The notes under the pieces: model-generated
What the model was told of the DNA's origin: nothing
The model's input: the letters and a program-made list of their open reading frames with translations, nothing else
Database searches by the model: none
Origin: Perkinsus olseni
Taxonomy: Eukaryota > Perkinsozoa > Perkinsida
DNA length: 48,382 nt
NCBI GenBank assembly: GCA_013115125.1
Contig: JABANN010000240.1
Location: 1-48,382, forward strand
Direction of reading: 5' to 3'
Program-made: the position numbers and the translations under genes
In this document: in pieces, positions 1 to 10,356 of the stretch
Position numbering within the stretch: position 1 is the first letter of the stretch
Layout: each line of letters opens with the position of its first letter

Positions 1-465
1 GCTACCGTCGTGAGGTCCTGTCGACCTTTCTGACGCTAGCGCGGTACCGCGCCTTGCCCCATCTCGGAGACCACAGGTTTTATACGACATTTCTACTGAC
101 GATCATGATCTGCGGTCCGTATTACCGTATGGACGACTAGCCTGAGGTCAATTGATAAGACTGATGGCGACGCCTGGCAGCTTTCCAATGCTACGCGAGT
201 GGTACATGAGTGGGTGATACCGTAAGAAGCCATCATCACCACTGCTCCCTTGCTTCACGCATTTTTTGGGTCCGATGCAACAGAGTCCGCGTGTTCATTA
301 GATCTCCCCTGATTTTCAAAAACGCTCGCAGAATCGCATTACACATAAAATCCAATCCTGGGAGCGCTCCTGACATTCAGGAGGAATCTATTGGACACTC
401 CCAGTGCTTTTCGCCATTACAGTTCGTATCATCCTCACTATACCACCCCTGTTGCATTGGTCTCC

Positions 466-3374
466 ATGTTCCTCTTACGAGTTCACTCGCCGATATGGTT
501 CGACATTGTAACGCCGGAATCTATTCTGGGTTTTGCTGTGAAGATTGTAGCCGATACCGCAACTTTCGCGCTTTTTCGCGAATCGGGCTGACCCAGTTCC
601 CGGCTGCTGTGACCTTGCCGACTGAGATTATTGTGTTCAAGACAGGCCTATGCTCGGTATATCTTCCAGTGCATCAACCCCGAAAGCCTGTGGTAGCAAC
701 GTACGCTACAGGCTGGGTGATACTAGACGTGAGAATAGTGCTGAGTGCCTTCGAAATGTCTTTCGAACTGCGGTAGGAGCATTCTCCTATCCGATGAGGA
801 TCGCTGCTCTACAGTTACTCTTGTCATGTCCCTTTACTCCTCACTATCTCTAACAGGAGCCCAATTACTTACGGGCATTGTGGGTGCCTTTACCATTGCC
901 GTTGGTGCTATACCCTTGATGGTGCCGATCGATCAGTCCAAGCGGGAGATACTCATCTACACGGTAAGTATATCCTCCACCACCACTACTGCTGTGAAAC
1001 ACTATTTTTCTCAGATGCAAGGACCAGTATGGGCCCTGTTCTCAACCCATCTCATCTTCCAAGCGACAGCCTCCCACTGTTTGCGTTCTCTCTTCGGGAC
1101 ATGGTTTGCAAGCGCCGTTGGCTGCTTGTATTACCTCATAGTGCAGGCCATGTGCGGAGGAACAATCGAGAACTACCAACGAGAAGCGGCCATCGCCTTC
1201 GCTATTCCCTTTACTTTTGTCATCGCGCTCTGCCATCGGTCTTCGGCCTGCAAGCTCCGTAAGGTCATCGGCTTCGAGGCGGCGGCCAGTAGTTTTTTCA
1301 CCCCTGTTGCCTTGTTCTTGGGCAAGCCATACGAGGAAGCTCTGTGGAACTCGATTTTCGAAAGTTACGGTATTATCGTGTCTTTGGTTACTATAGCGTT
1401 GCTTAACCTATTCGGATTGCTGCCACAGGCTGGCACGTCGCCACTCAGAGATTTCGATCTCGCCACGAGTGATTTCTTCGACGTCCTCTGCATGAGTATG
1501 ATGTCGGGTAACAGGCATGCTTCGACCTTAGATGCCGCCCAGAGTCGGTTCGAGAAGGCTCTCAATCGTGCCAGTGCGTCTTCCAGGTCGGCTAGGGTGC
1601 GCAGTAGGCTCTGGCGGATGGCCAGCTTCCTGTACTCGCTGCGGAAGTCTGTTGCTGAGGGCGTCTATCCTGAACTCATTTTCGACAAGTTGTGGAAGCC
1701 TACGGCCGCGGACCTCCTAGAGCTCCGATCTGAGATCAGGGCTGCACTGCTGAGCGAAGATGGACATGACACCCGCGAGGCCATTGGCGTGAGGGAGGAG
1801 GCAGCGTCGTTCAAGGCCAGCTTGAGGGGTGCCTCGGTGACGGCTAGGCAGGCCATGCGTGAGCATAACGGTATCATATCAACAGAAGAGATGGCAAGGT
1901 TCAACTTTGCAGAGGAGGCTGTGCTGCACTTCGCCTACATCATAGCGGATTACACCGCCGCCCGGAACGAAGAGATGGCTCCTGGCAAACTCGATAAGGT
2001 GAGCTGTCTTTGACTGTCGTTGAAGCATTCTCCTTGTGTTCTTGTCAGGGATGTCGCCAGTTCAAGGTGGTGCGTTGGTGCAACGACTTGACCGAGTTTT
2101 GCGTCAACTGGTGGCAGGAGCCCTTCTTCGAGTCCAATGGGATGACTCTGTGGGAGAAGCTCATCTACCCTGCTAAGATCACCCTCACCGGTACCCTTAC
2201 GTCGATCGTCCTTCTCCTCTGGGGCCGAGTCTATCCGTATATGATGAGCCACGTCTTCTGGGGCTTCATCGCGGCATTGTTCTGCATGCTGCCCAATACT
2301 GGTGCCACCTTCAATAAGGTACTGAGGAGGATAGGCGGGACACTTTGCGCACTCGTAGCCGCTGTTGTGTGCATCTTCGCCAACCCCTTCAATAAAGCAG
2401 CCTTCTTCGTCGAACTACTCATCGTTGCCTTCTTCGGGAAGGTGGGTTCAACCTTCCACGTTGTTGGCTACGGTGGACCAGTGTTCGTTCTAACTTGGAT
2501 TATAGTAGCCTTCCAGCCATCAGTATCGGTGCCGCAGCCGGAAGAAGATACCCTTTGGGGTGTGGGTTGGCGTATGGCTCTCACTCTAGTCGGCGTGGGG
2601 ATGACGTCGGTCCTGTCCTGTGTGGTCTTCCCCGTCTTTGCTAGCGTCCAGCTGGATACAGTCTCAGAGGAGACGTTGAAGGAGCAGGCGAAGCGTGTTA
2701 CTGATGCTGTGAGGCAGCTGATACGGTTAAGTGATGGTGACAGCAAGTCGTCTATCGTGGACGAACGGGAAGAACTCGGGGAGTTGTTGTCACGCACGTC
2801 CAACACCCGAGCTGCTCTGAAGGAGGACGCCTTCGCTGAGGTAGTTGTATTCGGGCAGTGGGTGATGTCTGGTAAGGAGAAGAGGATTCTACAGGCTCAG
2901 AAAAGTCTCGATTCTCTGGCAAAGTCCACAGTATGTGCTTATGGTGCGTGCATCACCTGTACTTTCGAGATCGGTCAGCCTGCTACTACGGAACTCCTCG
3001 CAGCTACATCCCCTCATTTGGAAGCTCTTGCAACGGCCTTGGAACGTTCCATCGCTCAGCTGGAGATTTGCCTTGAGGGCGGTGAGGACGGCGAAGCCAT
3101 TATGTTGGACGACGAAGTCCATCTGCAGATGATGCGCTGTAAGGACAGCTTCAATGAGAGGAGGGAAATGTTGGTATCAAAATTTAAAGAGGGTTCAGAT
3201 CGCTTTAATGAAGTCGTTGACTCTGGTGGATCTATCCTCTATCACGCCCTCTATGCTCTCTATCTTTTCACTGAGGAATGGAACGCCCTCGAGATCTTCC
3301 TAGCCGGCAGGAAGCACGCAGTCAGCTATCCCCTAGAGCCTGCGGCTCAGCTCGATTCCATCAGCAGGGGTTAG
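466..3374 (+). CDS. FUSC-type multi-pass membrane transporter
   Basis: Likely a membrane exporter of the FUSC/aromatic-acid-exporter or plant ALMT-like superfamily. Two sets of hydrophobic helices are visible. The first (about 850-1430) ends before a long helical cytosolic stretch. The second (about 2160-2640) carries the FUSC_2-like pattern of several helices around an R-x-x-G-T motif (LRRIGGTLCALVAAV). A helical cytosolic tail follows. Two clean introns are seen: 964-1014 (51 bases, in frame and without a stop) and 1999-2048 (50 bases), which joins the two long reading frames. The 5' end is unresolved: the frame opens again upstream near 466 with a helix-like segment, but the splice between 466 and 850 could not be fixed, and the ATG at 826 is an alternative start. 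The family call rests on pattern; the substrate is unknown. Confidence 0.68.
964..1014 (+). other. Intron, 51 bases, in frame without a stop
   Basis: GTAAGT donor and TTTTTCTCAG acceptor lie inside the FUSC-type gene. The length is a multiple of three and the intron has no stop, so retention would add 17 residues in a loop of the first helical domain. Confidence 0.85.
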
Positions 3375-3684
3375 TCGTATTAGACAGGGTCCTTCGTTCA
3401 GGGTTCATAATCGCGTTTGCGCTCATCTTAACTTAGTGACGTTCTACCATTCAGTTTTCTCTGTTGTGTTGAATATCCAGTCGGGACTCGTCGTCATGTC
3501 GCCCATTTTCTACGTTTTTTCTCTCAACATGTCATGTTTCCTGCGTATGATGATGCTCCAAGTTGGGGTGGGGTATGTCTAGGTTTCACTCAACTCCGTT
3601 AGTTCGTCTGAATCCTTCGCTGGTCCCCACGGATATGGATTTTATCTCTTCAGCATTCTAAGGGCCTTTGTTGTTATTTCTCCC

Positions 3685-4709
3685 ATGTCATCTGATTTAG
3701 ATCTGTGGAAAGGTCTCGCCATCGCGATCAACGTCATCGTATGTTTTATTGGTATCATCCTATCAAGGTGGATATCTCGTACTAAGATGTATGAAATTAG
3801 TTGTGCCTTGGTGGCTGGAGTGCTGCTCGCCACTGGACTTGTCCATCTCTTGTCGGACTCTGCTGAGAGCTTGGCTGATTTAACCGAGTCCATGAACGGT
3901 TACCCTTTCCCCTATACGCTTTGTGGTATAATGTTCATAGTACTATTGATAATTGAACAATCAGTTGACGCCTATCAAGTTAAACGGAAGGATCAGTCAC
4001 CAAAACTTGTCAAAAACGATACTAACATCAACTCTGATATCGAAGGCCCGTCATCCTCCCAACTCTCATCAACCTCATCCCAGCTAACTTCGGCAGATGA
4101 TGATGCCAAAGATATGCACTCACATGATGTTAATATGTCCGAAGCTTCTGCAATATTCATTTTCCTGGCTCTTTCGGTGCATTCCATATTCGAAGGCCTT
4201 TCACTGGGTGCGAGTGACAATGCATCCCAGATCGCCTCCACTCTCATCGCCATTGCAGTGCACAAAGGCCTGGCTGCATATGCATTGGGAGCATCTTTCA
4301 TGGAGGCCAAGGTCTCCAAGTGGCGAATGATCGTCTTCAGCGTCATTTTCGCGTTCATGACTCCGGCTGGCATTGCCATTGGTTGGGGTCTCGAATCGGC
4401 CGAGAGCGATACAGGTAGTAAGGCTGCGGGAGCCCCTGCATGTCTCGTGTCATCAGCTCTTGGGGAACTTGTGACTTTTTTCAGAGGTATTAAGCGGTGT
4501 CTGTAGTGCCTTAGCAGCTGGCACGTTCCTTTATGTCGGCGCCCTTGAGTTCGTTCCAATGTCATTCAAGCCTGGTTCCTCATATATCATCTGGAAGGTA
4601 CTAGCGGGGACCTGAGAGGTGCAACTTGTGGGTAAACTGTTGTCTTCTTCAGTTCATCGCGGTACTTGTTGGCTATGGTGCAATGAGTGCCTTGGCTATT
4701 TGGACGTGA
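3685..4709 (+). CDS. ZIP-family metal (zinc/iron) transporter
   Basis: ZIP (SLC39) proteins move zinc, iron or manganese into the cytosol. The first exon gives helices 1-3, a polar serine- and acid-rich loop with a short histidine patch (MHSHD), then helix 4 with HSIFEGLSLG and helix 5 with HKGLAAYALG, the paired metal-site helices. Two introns finish the gene: about 4418-4484 (GTAAGG to TTTTTTCAG) and 4598-4652 (55 bases). The last exons read SALAAGTFLYVGALEF and end at TGA 4707-4709, giving a final helix and almost no tail, as usual for ZIPs. The second helix-5 position, often glutamate in human ZIPs, is alanine here. A 40-base intron 4447-4486 is a weaker alternative for the first splice. 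The ATG at 3685 precedes helix 1 directly. Confidence 0.88.
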
Positions 4710-6120
4710 TTACTATCAGTTCATTTGCCGTGACGGTGTCATGGTGATGCTGATGCTGTTTGATTGAGTTTCTACCTCCAGCGAACTTGGTGAAATACTA
4801 CAACTCTGATAACCACTCGAGTATTTTTCCTCTGGTGGTAATGCTTTTGGTTGTGCCTGTTTGCTTCACTATTTAACCCGAAATAGCTCATCCTTTGGTC
4901 TATTGTTCTTGTACGCTTCTCTTCTTACTCTTCCGCCAAACACCCATCCAATGTTGAGTTGTCAGTTCTCGCTGGCGAGGCCTCAGCCAGCGAGCCAATA
5001 GACCTCGGAAGGACTCAAACGAAGAGCCTCAGATCTTCGACTAGATGGAAGGTTTTTGACGAACCGGTCTATCCTCGCATGCTCCTGTGGAAAAGACACC
5101 CGGCGAATACTCCGCGGGTGCCGTTCCCCGCTTTATCACTCAAGTGGGTATGATATGTACTATCGTCAAGGAGACGTCCTCTGTTGGTTCCCGAGTGCTT
5201 TTTCGAAGCTTTAATGAGAATTCTGCACACACGTGACAGCGGACGACGCCATGGACGGGATGATTCATTGTTGGTGGTATCACAATCGATGACATCCATT
5301 CTCGCAACGAATGGACAGTCCACAAGTAATGATCCCAAGGCGCAGAGGCTGGGACTGGTGGTAGCATTGATAACAGCGATGCTGTTATCGCGATGTTATG
5401 TGATAACAGCGATAACAGCGGAGGCGATAATGTTGACCAGTGGGATCACTGCCTTACCAGCTTCCTGCAGGAGAACTTGCATGCCTGTTATCTTCCGTAG
5501 CACTTAAGGATGGTACTCCACCCTTGCCACTGCGTCAGTCTGGCGTCATCGGCTCTCGTCTACTCGTCGAGCGAAGCTTGCGTGAAGTTAACCAGCCTAC
5601 CTCCCGTCTGGTGGAAGAGGGTGGGTTGAATCGTTAAGAAGTCTCGGACCGCTGGCAATCGCGGTATTTGGACTCGAGAGTTACGCAGGAGTTAGATGGA
5701 TCGAAAACGGTTATGCATGTCCGGCGAGCGAGATATTGGGATCTTTGCCAGTGCCGGTAGACTGCCACACTGCAGAGATTGACTTGTGTACAACCTCTCG
5801 CTCGGTCATTTCGCTCTCGTCAACAGCGCTTGTCACCACTTCCGGGAAATTTAAATCAGAGAAAAAAGCATTCTCGGAGTTACGTCGACAGCGGAAACCT
5901 GCACCGCAAGGTTCCTCACGTTAAAGGTTGAATGTATGATTCTCACGAAGAGTGCGAGCTCACTGACTCTGCACAACAAAAGATTGGCGCGTCATTGAGA
6001 CATTATGTAAGCCCACTGCTTCTGGGAAAACAACTCTATGGTTATAAATCCATGTAATAAGGATGAGCGCAACCCCTGGCGCAGTAAAAAGTCTTCAATG
6101 AGAGGTCTTCAATCACTCGT
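4710..6120. other. Convergent intergenic zone, no gene recognised
   Basis: This 1.4 kb lies between the end of the plus-strand ZIP gene and the end of the minus-strand dienelactone hydrolase. Open frames here are short, mostly begin at TTG and show no family resemblance. It contains the GATAACAGC repeat and hairpin at 5369-5419. A small multi-exon gene cannot be excluded. Confidence 0.5.
5369..5419. repeat. GATAACAGC direct and inverted repeat, perfect hairpin
   Basis: The nine-base word GATAACAGC occurs at 5369-5377, 5402-5410 and 5411-5419. Its exact reverse complement lies at 5381-5389. The first copy and the inverted copy form a perfect 9-bp stem with a 3-base loop (GAT). Confidence 0.8.
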
Positions 6121-7220
6121 CTACAACAACCACTTTTTGAAGAAGTTAATAAGCTCAGCCATGGCCTGAAAGGGTGATGACATCGATCGTCCGTATGGCA
6201 TAGAACAGACTCTGTCGCTGATTTCCTTCTGGTCGGGCTGCGTCCAGTCGCCCCTGCCAGCCATAAATCCGTGGAAGGTCTCTTTATATTTAGATACCGT
6301 AACATTCTTCACTCCCGCCTCGCGGACACCTGATACCACCTCTACGCAGTTATTCTCAAACTCAGAAACTGACCTTCCTCAAAATCAGCGAGATTGTCGT
6401 CCTTAGTTTCCAGATAGAGAGCGGGCAGTTTAGCCTGAGGTCCATCAGCTCGGAGAAAGGCTCAAAGGGATTCTTACATTCATTCCGTCCTCCTTGGTAA
6501 GAAAGCTCGGGTGAGGGCCAGCGTGAGCGCGTAATTCCGGCGGGTTGGTCCCCATGAGAACCCCGACTTTAGCACCCCAACAGTGACCAATAGTGCCAAG
6601 CTTCTTGACTCCCCGATCCTTGATCATGTACTTGGCCACGGCTCCTGAGAAAGCTCTAGCACAAGTACAGCCCAGAGGGATACTCACTAGCAGGCTCGAC
6701 ATGGTTAGTAGGGGCAGCAGCACCACCCAGCCATTCACCGATCTCCTTCTGTAGCTGAGGGAGCGTGATAAGAGGGCGGGCGCTCATGGAACACTCACAG
6801 CGGGTGTGTTGGGAGGGTACTTCTCCGCTGGCCAAGGCTTGCCATGGAAGAAGTCTGGCGCGACCACGAGAGCACCATCGAGGCCTGAGGGTGGTGGGGA
6901 ACTGGTATTCACTTCCTACTGCCTTGCTACCCTCAGACAAACGATCGGCCTCCTCACAGGTATTACTATGCATACCAAAAATGTCGTAGATGGCGAGGAT
7001 CTGAGGACCATGACATCGCGTGAGAGGGAGTAGAAGGTTAGGTCCTCACGCCAACACCGTTGTTACCACTTCCCACAGTGTAACACTTGAGTCCAGCAAC
7101 GGTGGCCTACAATGCGCACCACGGAAGCAATGGTGACAGTGCGAAGGGGCTTACGAAGCTGCCTTTAGGCTGGTAACCAGACCCCGGGGCCTGGGTCTTA
7201 TCAGTAGGGCAGCAGGACAT
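6121..7220 (-). CDS. Dienelactone hydrolase family protein
   Basis: An alpha/beta hydrolase of the dienelactone hydrolase family, cytosolic by appearance. Exon 1 (7155-7220) starts MSCCPTDKTQAPGSGYQPKG. Introns of about 45-50 bases follow (7107-7154 and 7001-7049 are exact, and several more lie downstream), giving blocks with AIYDIFGMHSN, VVAPDFFHGKPWPAEKYPP, the nucleophile elbow GHCWGAK (catalytic cysteine), AGPHPSF, the acid loop LYLETKDDNLADFE and the histidine motif TFHGFMAGRGDW. The catalytic Cys-Asp-His set is therefore complete. One join, near 6355-6380, needs a frame change for which I see no GT-AG intron, so a sequence error, odd splice or real frameshift is possible there. The stop is TAG 6121-6123. 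A (CAG)15 tract lies about 180 bases upstream of the start. Confidence 0.85.
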
Positions 7221-7395
7221 GATAGCGCTTGTTGAACGAGTGTATCGGCAACCGTAACGGAGCTTGGATACTCGGATGAGATACCCCGCCCGTATCGAGT
7301 AACCCCCCATTTTTCGGCTTAAGAGTGAATTTTGATGAGACCACAGGCAACACGTGATTGATGCCGCACCTCGACAGGAGAACCCTCTAGCTGTT

Positions 7396-7396
<1 letters not shown>

Positions 7397-7441
<45 letters not shown>
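7397..7441. repeat. (CAG)15 microsatellite
   Basis: Fifteen uninterrupted CAG units on the plus strand, thus (CTG)15 in the sense of the dienelactone hydrolase gene, about 175 bases upstream of its ATG. Poly-alanine frames across it are by-products. Confidence 0.97.
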
Positions 7442-7442
<1 letters not shown>

Positions 7443-7906
7443 TACAGAGTGTCGGTAAAAGTAGTGCACAGAATCCTAGGCCTAGTGACGTCGAAGGATT
7501 TTATCTGCTGCAGAAGTTCGAAACTTTCACGCAGTCGAGTGTAGGTATCCCTAAGTTCAGAGCAAATGATTGGTGCCTCCTATAAGGTCTCAGGACCCTC
7601 GCAGCTGGCCCTTGAGTCAAGGGAAAACTGCGTGGTCTCGCCTCACAGCGAGAGGCCATAACAGCATCACCGAGCCGACCGAAATGAACCACGGCCTGTC
7701 AATTACTGCCTGAGTGCCGGGACCCCTGCTAAAGGGGGGAGAGGTGAAAGAATCACGACAGTACGGCATACAGCGAGGCAGCAATAACGATTATCCCTGA
7801 TGACTCGGCACTTAACGCAATGTGTGATGTGCATTCGAAACTCCTTGGCTGGTGACGCTGAAGGGCACAAGTAAAGTTGATGATGATGATGCTGTAAGGA
7901 ACGCAT

Positions 7907-8257
7907 TTATACAGTAACGCCAGGGAAGCACTGGTCAAAGGTCTGCTTGGGGTGCTTACTGAACAACAGGAAGACCAGGTCAGTCGGAGTGGGTCTCTGA
8001 GTGGATAATTACCTCTCGGCATGAGAAGGGAGAAGCTTCTTCTGAGTACACATGAACGTTTGCCTGCAGACACTGCACATAAGGGTCTGGGACTGAAAAG
8101 AAAGAGGACATTCCACCAAAGTCGAAGGATCTCCTGCAAAGCCTACAGCGGCATTGTTCTTCAACTGAGACTCTCCACCCTTGCCAGAGTGCTTTGCCTG
8201 CCTTTTTGCGTTGTCAATGCGCTTACGCTGAGCTTCACAAGCGTTAGTTCTTCCCAT
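7907..8257 (-). CDS. At2g23090/ZNF706-type small zinc-finger protein, copy A
   Basis: About 80 residues in three exons. Exon 1 (8147-8257) encodes a basic helix beginning MGRTNACEAQRKR and ending before intron 8093-8146 (54 bases, in frame, no stop). Exon 2 carries the zinc ligands in MCSVCRQTFMCTQKKLLPSH, and exon 3 completes HAESKHPKQTFDQCFPG, so a C-x2-C...H-x4-H finger forms across the second splice. Length and motif order match the plant At2g23090/human ZNF706 family (4F5-like basic N terminus plus one finger), small nuclear or cytosolic proteins of poorly known role. The stop is TAA 7907-7909. A close paralogue lies at 10357-10714. Confidence 0.9.
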
Positions 8258-8355
8258 ACTGAGTTCGGAGGTCAAGAGAGACTTTAAACTGACAGCAATG
8301 ACGTTAAAACCCTGTGACGAGGAAAGGTAAGATGAAGTATCGTAGCTTGACCACT

Positions 8356-8392
8356 GTGAGTGGCACAAATCACACAGGGACCTCAGCGTGGC
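8356..8392. repeat. Conserved block upstream of zinc-finger copy A
   Basis: This block begins GTGAGTGGCACAAATCA and closely matches 11303-11340, upstream of copy B. It lies about 100 bases before the copy A start, so it may be a shared 5' leader exon, promoter element or duplication remnant. Confidence 0.7.
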
Positions 8393-8536
8393 CCAGACAG
8401 GAGAGGACAAAACACTATAAAGTGCTGTCTAAGGCGATCTCAATCCCCCCAAGGGGAACTACTCTATGAAGGGAGTGCTTGTAGGGAAGAAACATGGGGA
8501 GAGCTTCCTTTTTCACAGGCTAAGGGTGAGCGATGT

Positions 8537-8594
8537 GAGCGATTGAGCACGCGCGAAAAAGTTCGGTTTATGAGCGATTGAACGCGTGCGAAAA
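8537..8594. repeat. Imperfect tandem repeat, about 35-base period
   Basis: Two units, 8537-8559 and 8572-8594, share GAGCGATTGA and end in GCGAAAA. They differ at three internal bases and are separated by a short spacer. The start of a further unit (GAGCGAT) is seen at 8528. The repeat lies in the divergent gap between the minus-strand zinc-finger copy A and the plus-strand secreted-protein gene, so it may be regulatory. Confidence 0.7.
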
Positions 8595-9050
8595 CGCTGA
8601 GCGGTAGTACGAGACTGTAACCCTCCGTATCGGTAGTGAGAACAGGCGGGATCATACCTCGCGGCGGCGCCTCCATGCAGAGACTGATGCTTTAACAATG
8701 AAGGGAAGGATGAATGTGTAGAAGTATGTAGGTAACACGGATTATTCATCCGGGATGAACATGCAAAACATGAGCAGGCAGTATCCTGCTCAACCCACCC
8801 GCAGCGGTGATGCTGCATGAAGATCATGCGTTACGCCAATGGGAGTCAATAAGCGGCATCCGAGCAATAAGAATATCTGACAGATGCACCGCCCTCTTTA
8901 AGGCCTACTGAGCTCCTATAACGATAGATTCTGCCACTGATGATTAAGATGATCAACGCTAGGCTCCTCTGCCCCCGCCGCTGTCTTATCTCGTTATAAG
9001 TAAGGTAACCCGTCCCCGATTCGGCAGTGTGACTTTCTTGTCCTTTCCCT

Positions 9051-9851
9051 ATGACCGTGACTACCGGGCTCCAACGTTCAGTTCTCACTACAGCTCTCCT
9101 GACTGTGGGCGTCCTCAGCAGTGCTAGGAGCCCTAATGATCGCTCCCCGGTTGGGTCGAACGAGATCACTGTTGGTACTTACCGCACCACTAGTGCCAAC
9201 TGTTCCGTGGGTGATGATGCTGACAAAACGCTTTTCCTTACGATTAAGAGCTCGAATGGTGCCCTGAAGGGACAGATTGGCACTTCTCCCGACTACTGCA
9301 GCTCCGGTGTGTGTGAAGCACTTCCCCTTACGTGGAAGCCTCCCAGCCAGAAGTCTCCGATCAAGTTCGGCGATTTGGGGCCGATCACGACCAACGCGTG
9401 CCTTGGCTTCCAATTAGATGAGTCCGACAGAACATTTTTATTGAATCTTCAAGCAGTTTTATTCGTTGGGGCCAACCTCCAGGATCTCATCTTCTGCAAA
9501 ACTCGAAATGGGTGGATAGTCGCACAAGAAGACGAGAATAAGCGTTTTCCGAAAGCCTGCTTCATGTCGGCGATTCCTGAAACAATCAAAAGCACTCACG
9601 TTGCGGTAGTCCCGCAACCCAATAGTGGCAAGAACGTCCGAGAGACGAAGAAGCAACTGCAGCAGAGCGCACCTCAAAGGCCGCTTGTACTGGCTGAGGC
9701 CCTCAAGAGGCGTACACCCATGCCAACCGACGTGTTGTGGGAGCCGCCAACAAAAAAGAAGGCCCAGACTAAAAGTATCCTACAGCAAGCGTTCGAGATG
9801 GCGGTGTTGGATCCTCAGCCAGAGGATGTCATAGATCTCACCTATTTCTGA
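9051..9851 (+). CDS. Secreted lineage-specific protein with signal peptide
   Basis: A single uninterrupted exon of 266 codons starting at ATG 9051. Residues 1-25 form a signal peptide (LTTALLTVGVLSSA, then RSPN). The mature part has six widely spaced cysteines (NCS, DYC, GVC, NAC, IFC, KAC), then a lysine- and proline-rich tail ending EDVIDLTYF. I do not recognise a family. The pattern of signal peptide, few cysteines and no intron fits the secreted protein families known from perkinsids. It is the only plus-strand gene in a minus-strand block and sits exactly between the two zinc-finger copies. The tail motif VIDLT resembles a SUMO-interacting motif, which would be odd for an exported protein. 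Confidence 0.8.
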   Translation: MTVTTGLQRSVLTTALLTVGVLSSARSPNDRSPVGSNEITVGTYRTTSANCSVGDDADKTLFLTIKSSNGALKGQIGTSPDYCSSGVCEALPLTWKPPSQKSPIKFGDLGPITTNACLGFQLDESDRTFLLNLQAVLFVGANLQDLIFCKTRNGWIVAQEDENKRFPKACFMSAIPETIKSTHVAVVPQPNSGKNVRETKKQLQQSAPQRPLVLAEALKRRTPMPTDVLWEPPTKKKAQTKSILQQAFEMAVLDPQPEDVIDLTYF

Positions 9852-10356
9852 GGAGTTCCCCGGGGACGTGTCAACACGTGATCAACACCCGAGCTCCACC
9901 TCATGTAAGTCGCTGACGGAGATATGCTCTTGTTGTTGTTATGAATCCGTGCAGATTGAACCACATCTTGTTGGTCCACGTTACGCTCCCTGCTATGCTA
10001 GGATGTCCCTTTATTCATCAATTGATCATGTATATCGTACTTGTGCTCCGAGGTGTCTGCCCAATTTACTGCGTTTAGTTCAGTACCAGATGCATAGTAA
10101 TGTCACGAGACCTCGGTGAGACTCATCAGAACACCTCTTTGGGGCCCGGAGACGGCACGATGGAGGCGATAGTGCGGACCATTGGCATGGGCATTTGTTG
10201 AACGAATCATGTTCGAGTGCTACAGCTGACCTTTAACCCGGTTAGCAGCTCGTCGCACCCACACCCCCAAAGAACTCAAGTGACAACCTGTTATATACTA
10301 CAGCTTATGTAGGAACCCATTCTATCTCTGCTGCCGAGGGAGTAGGAGTAACGCAT

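Noticed and set aside
210-776. Plus-strand frame of 188 codons at the left edge
   Set aside because: It does not begin with a convincing start and is low in family-like features. Only parts may be exons of the FUSC gene, and the whole frame was not called as a gene.
5184-5507. Plus-strand frame of 107 codons in the convergent zone
   Set aside because: It starts at TTG and runs through the GATAACAGC repeats; no domain or splice context supports it.
7107-7469. Minus-strand frame with a long alanine run
   Set aside because: The alanine run is the translated CAG/CTG microsatellite. Only the end of this frame (from ATG 7220) is coding, as exon 1 of the dienelactone hydrolase.
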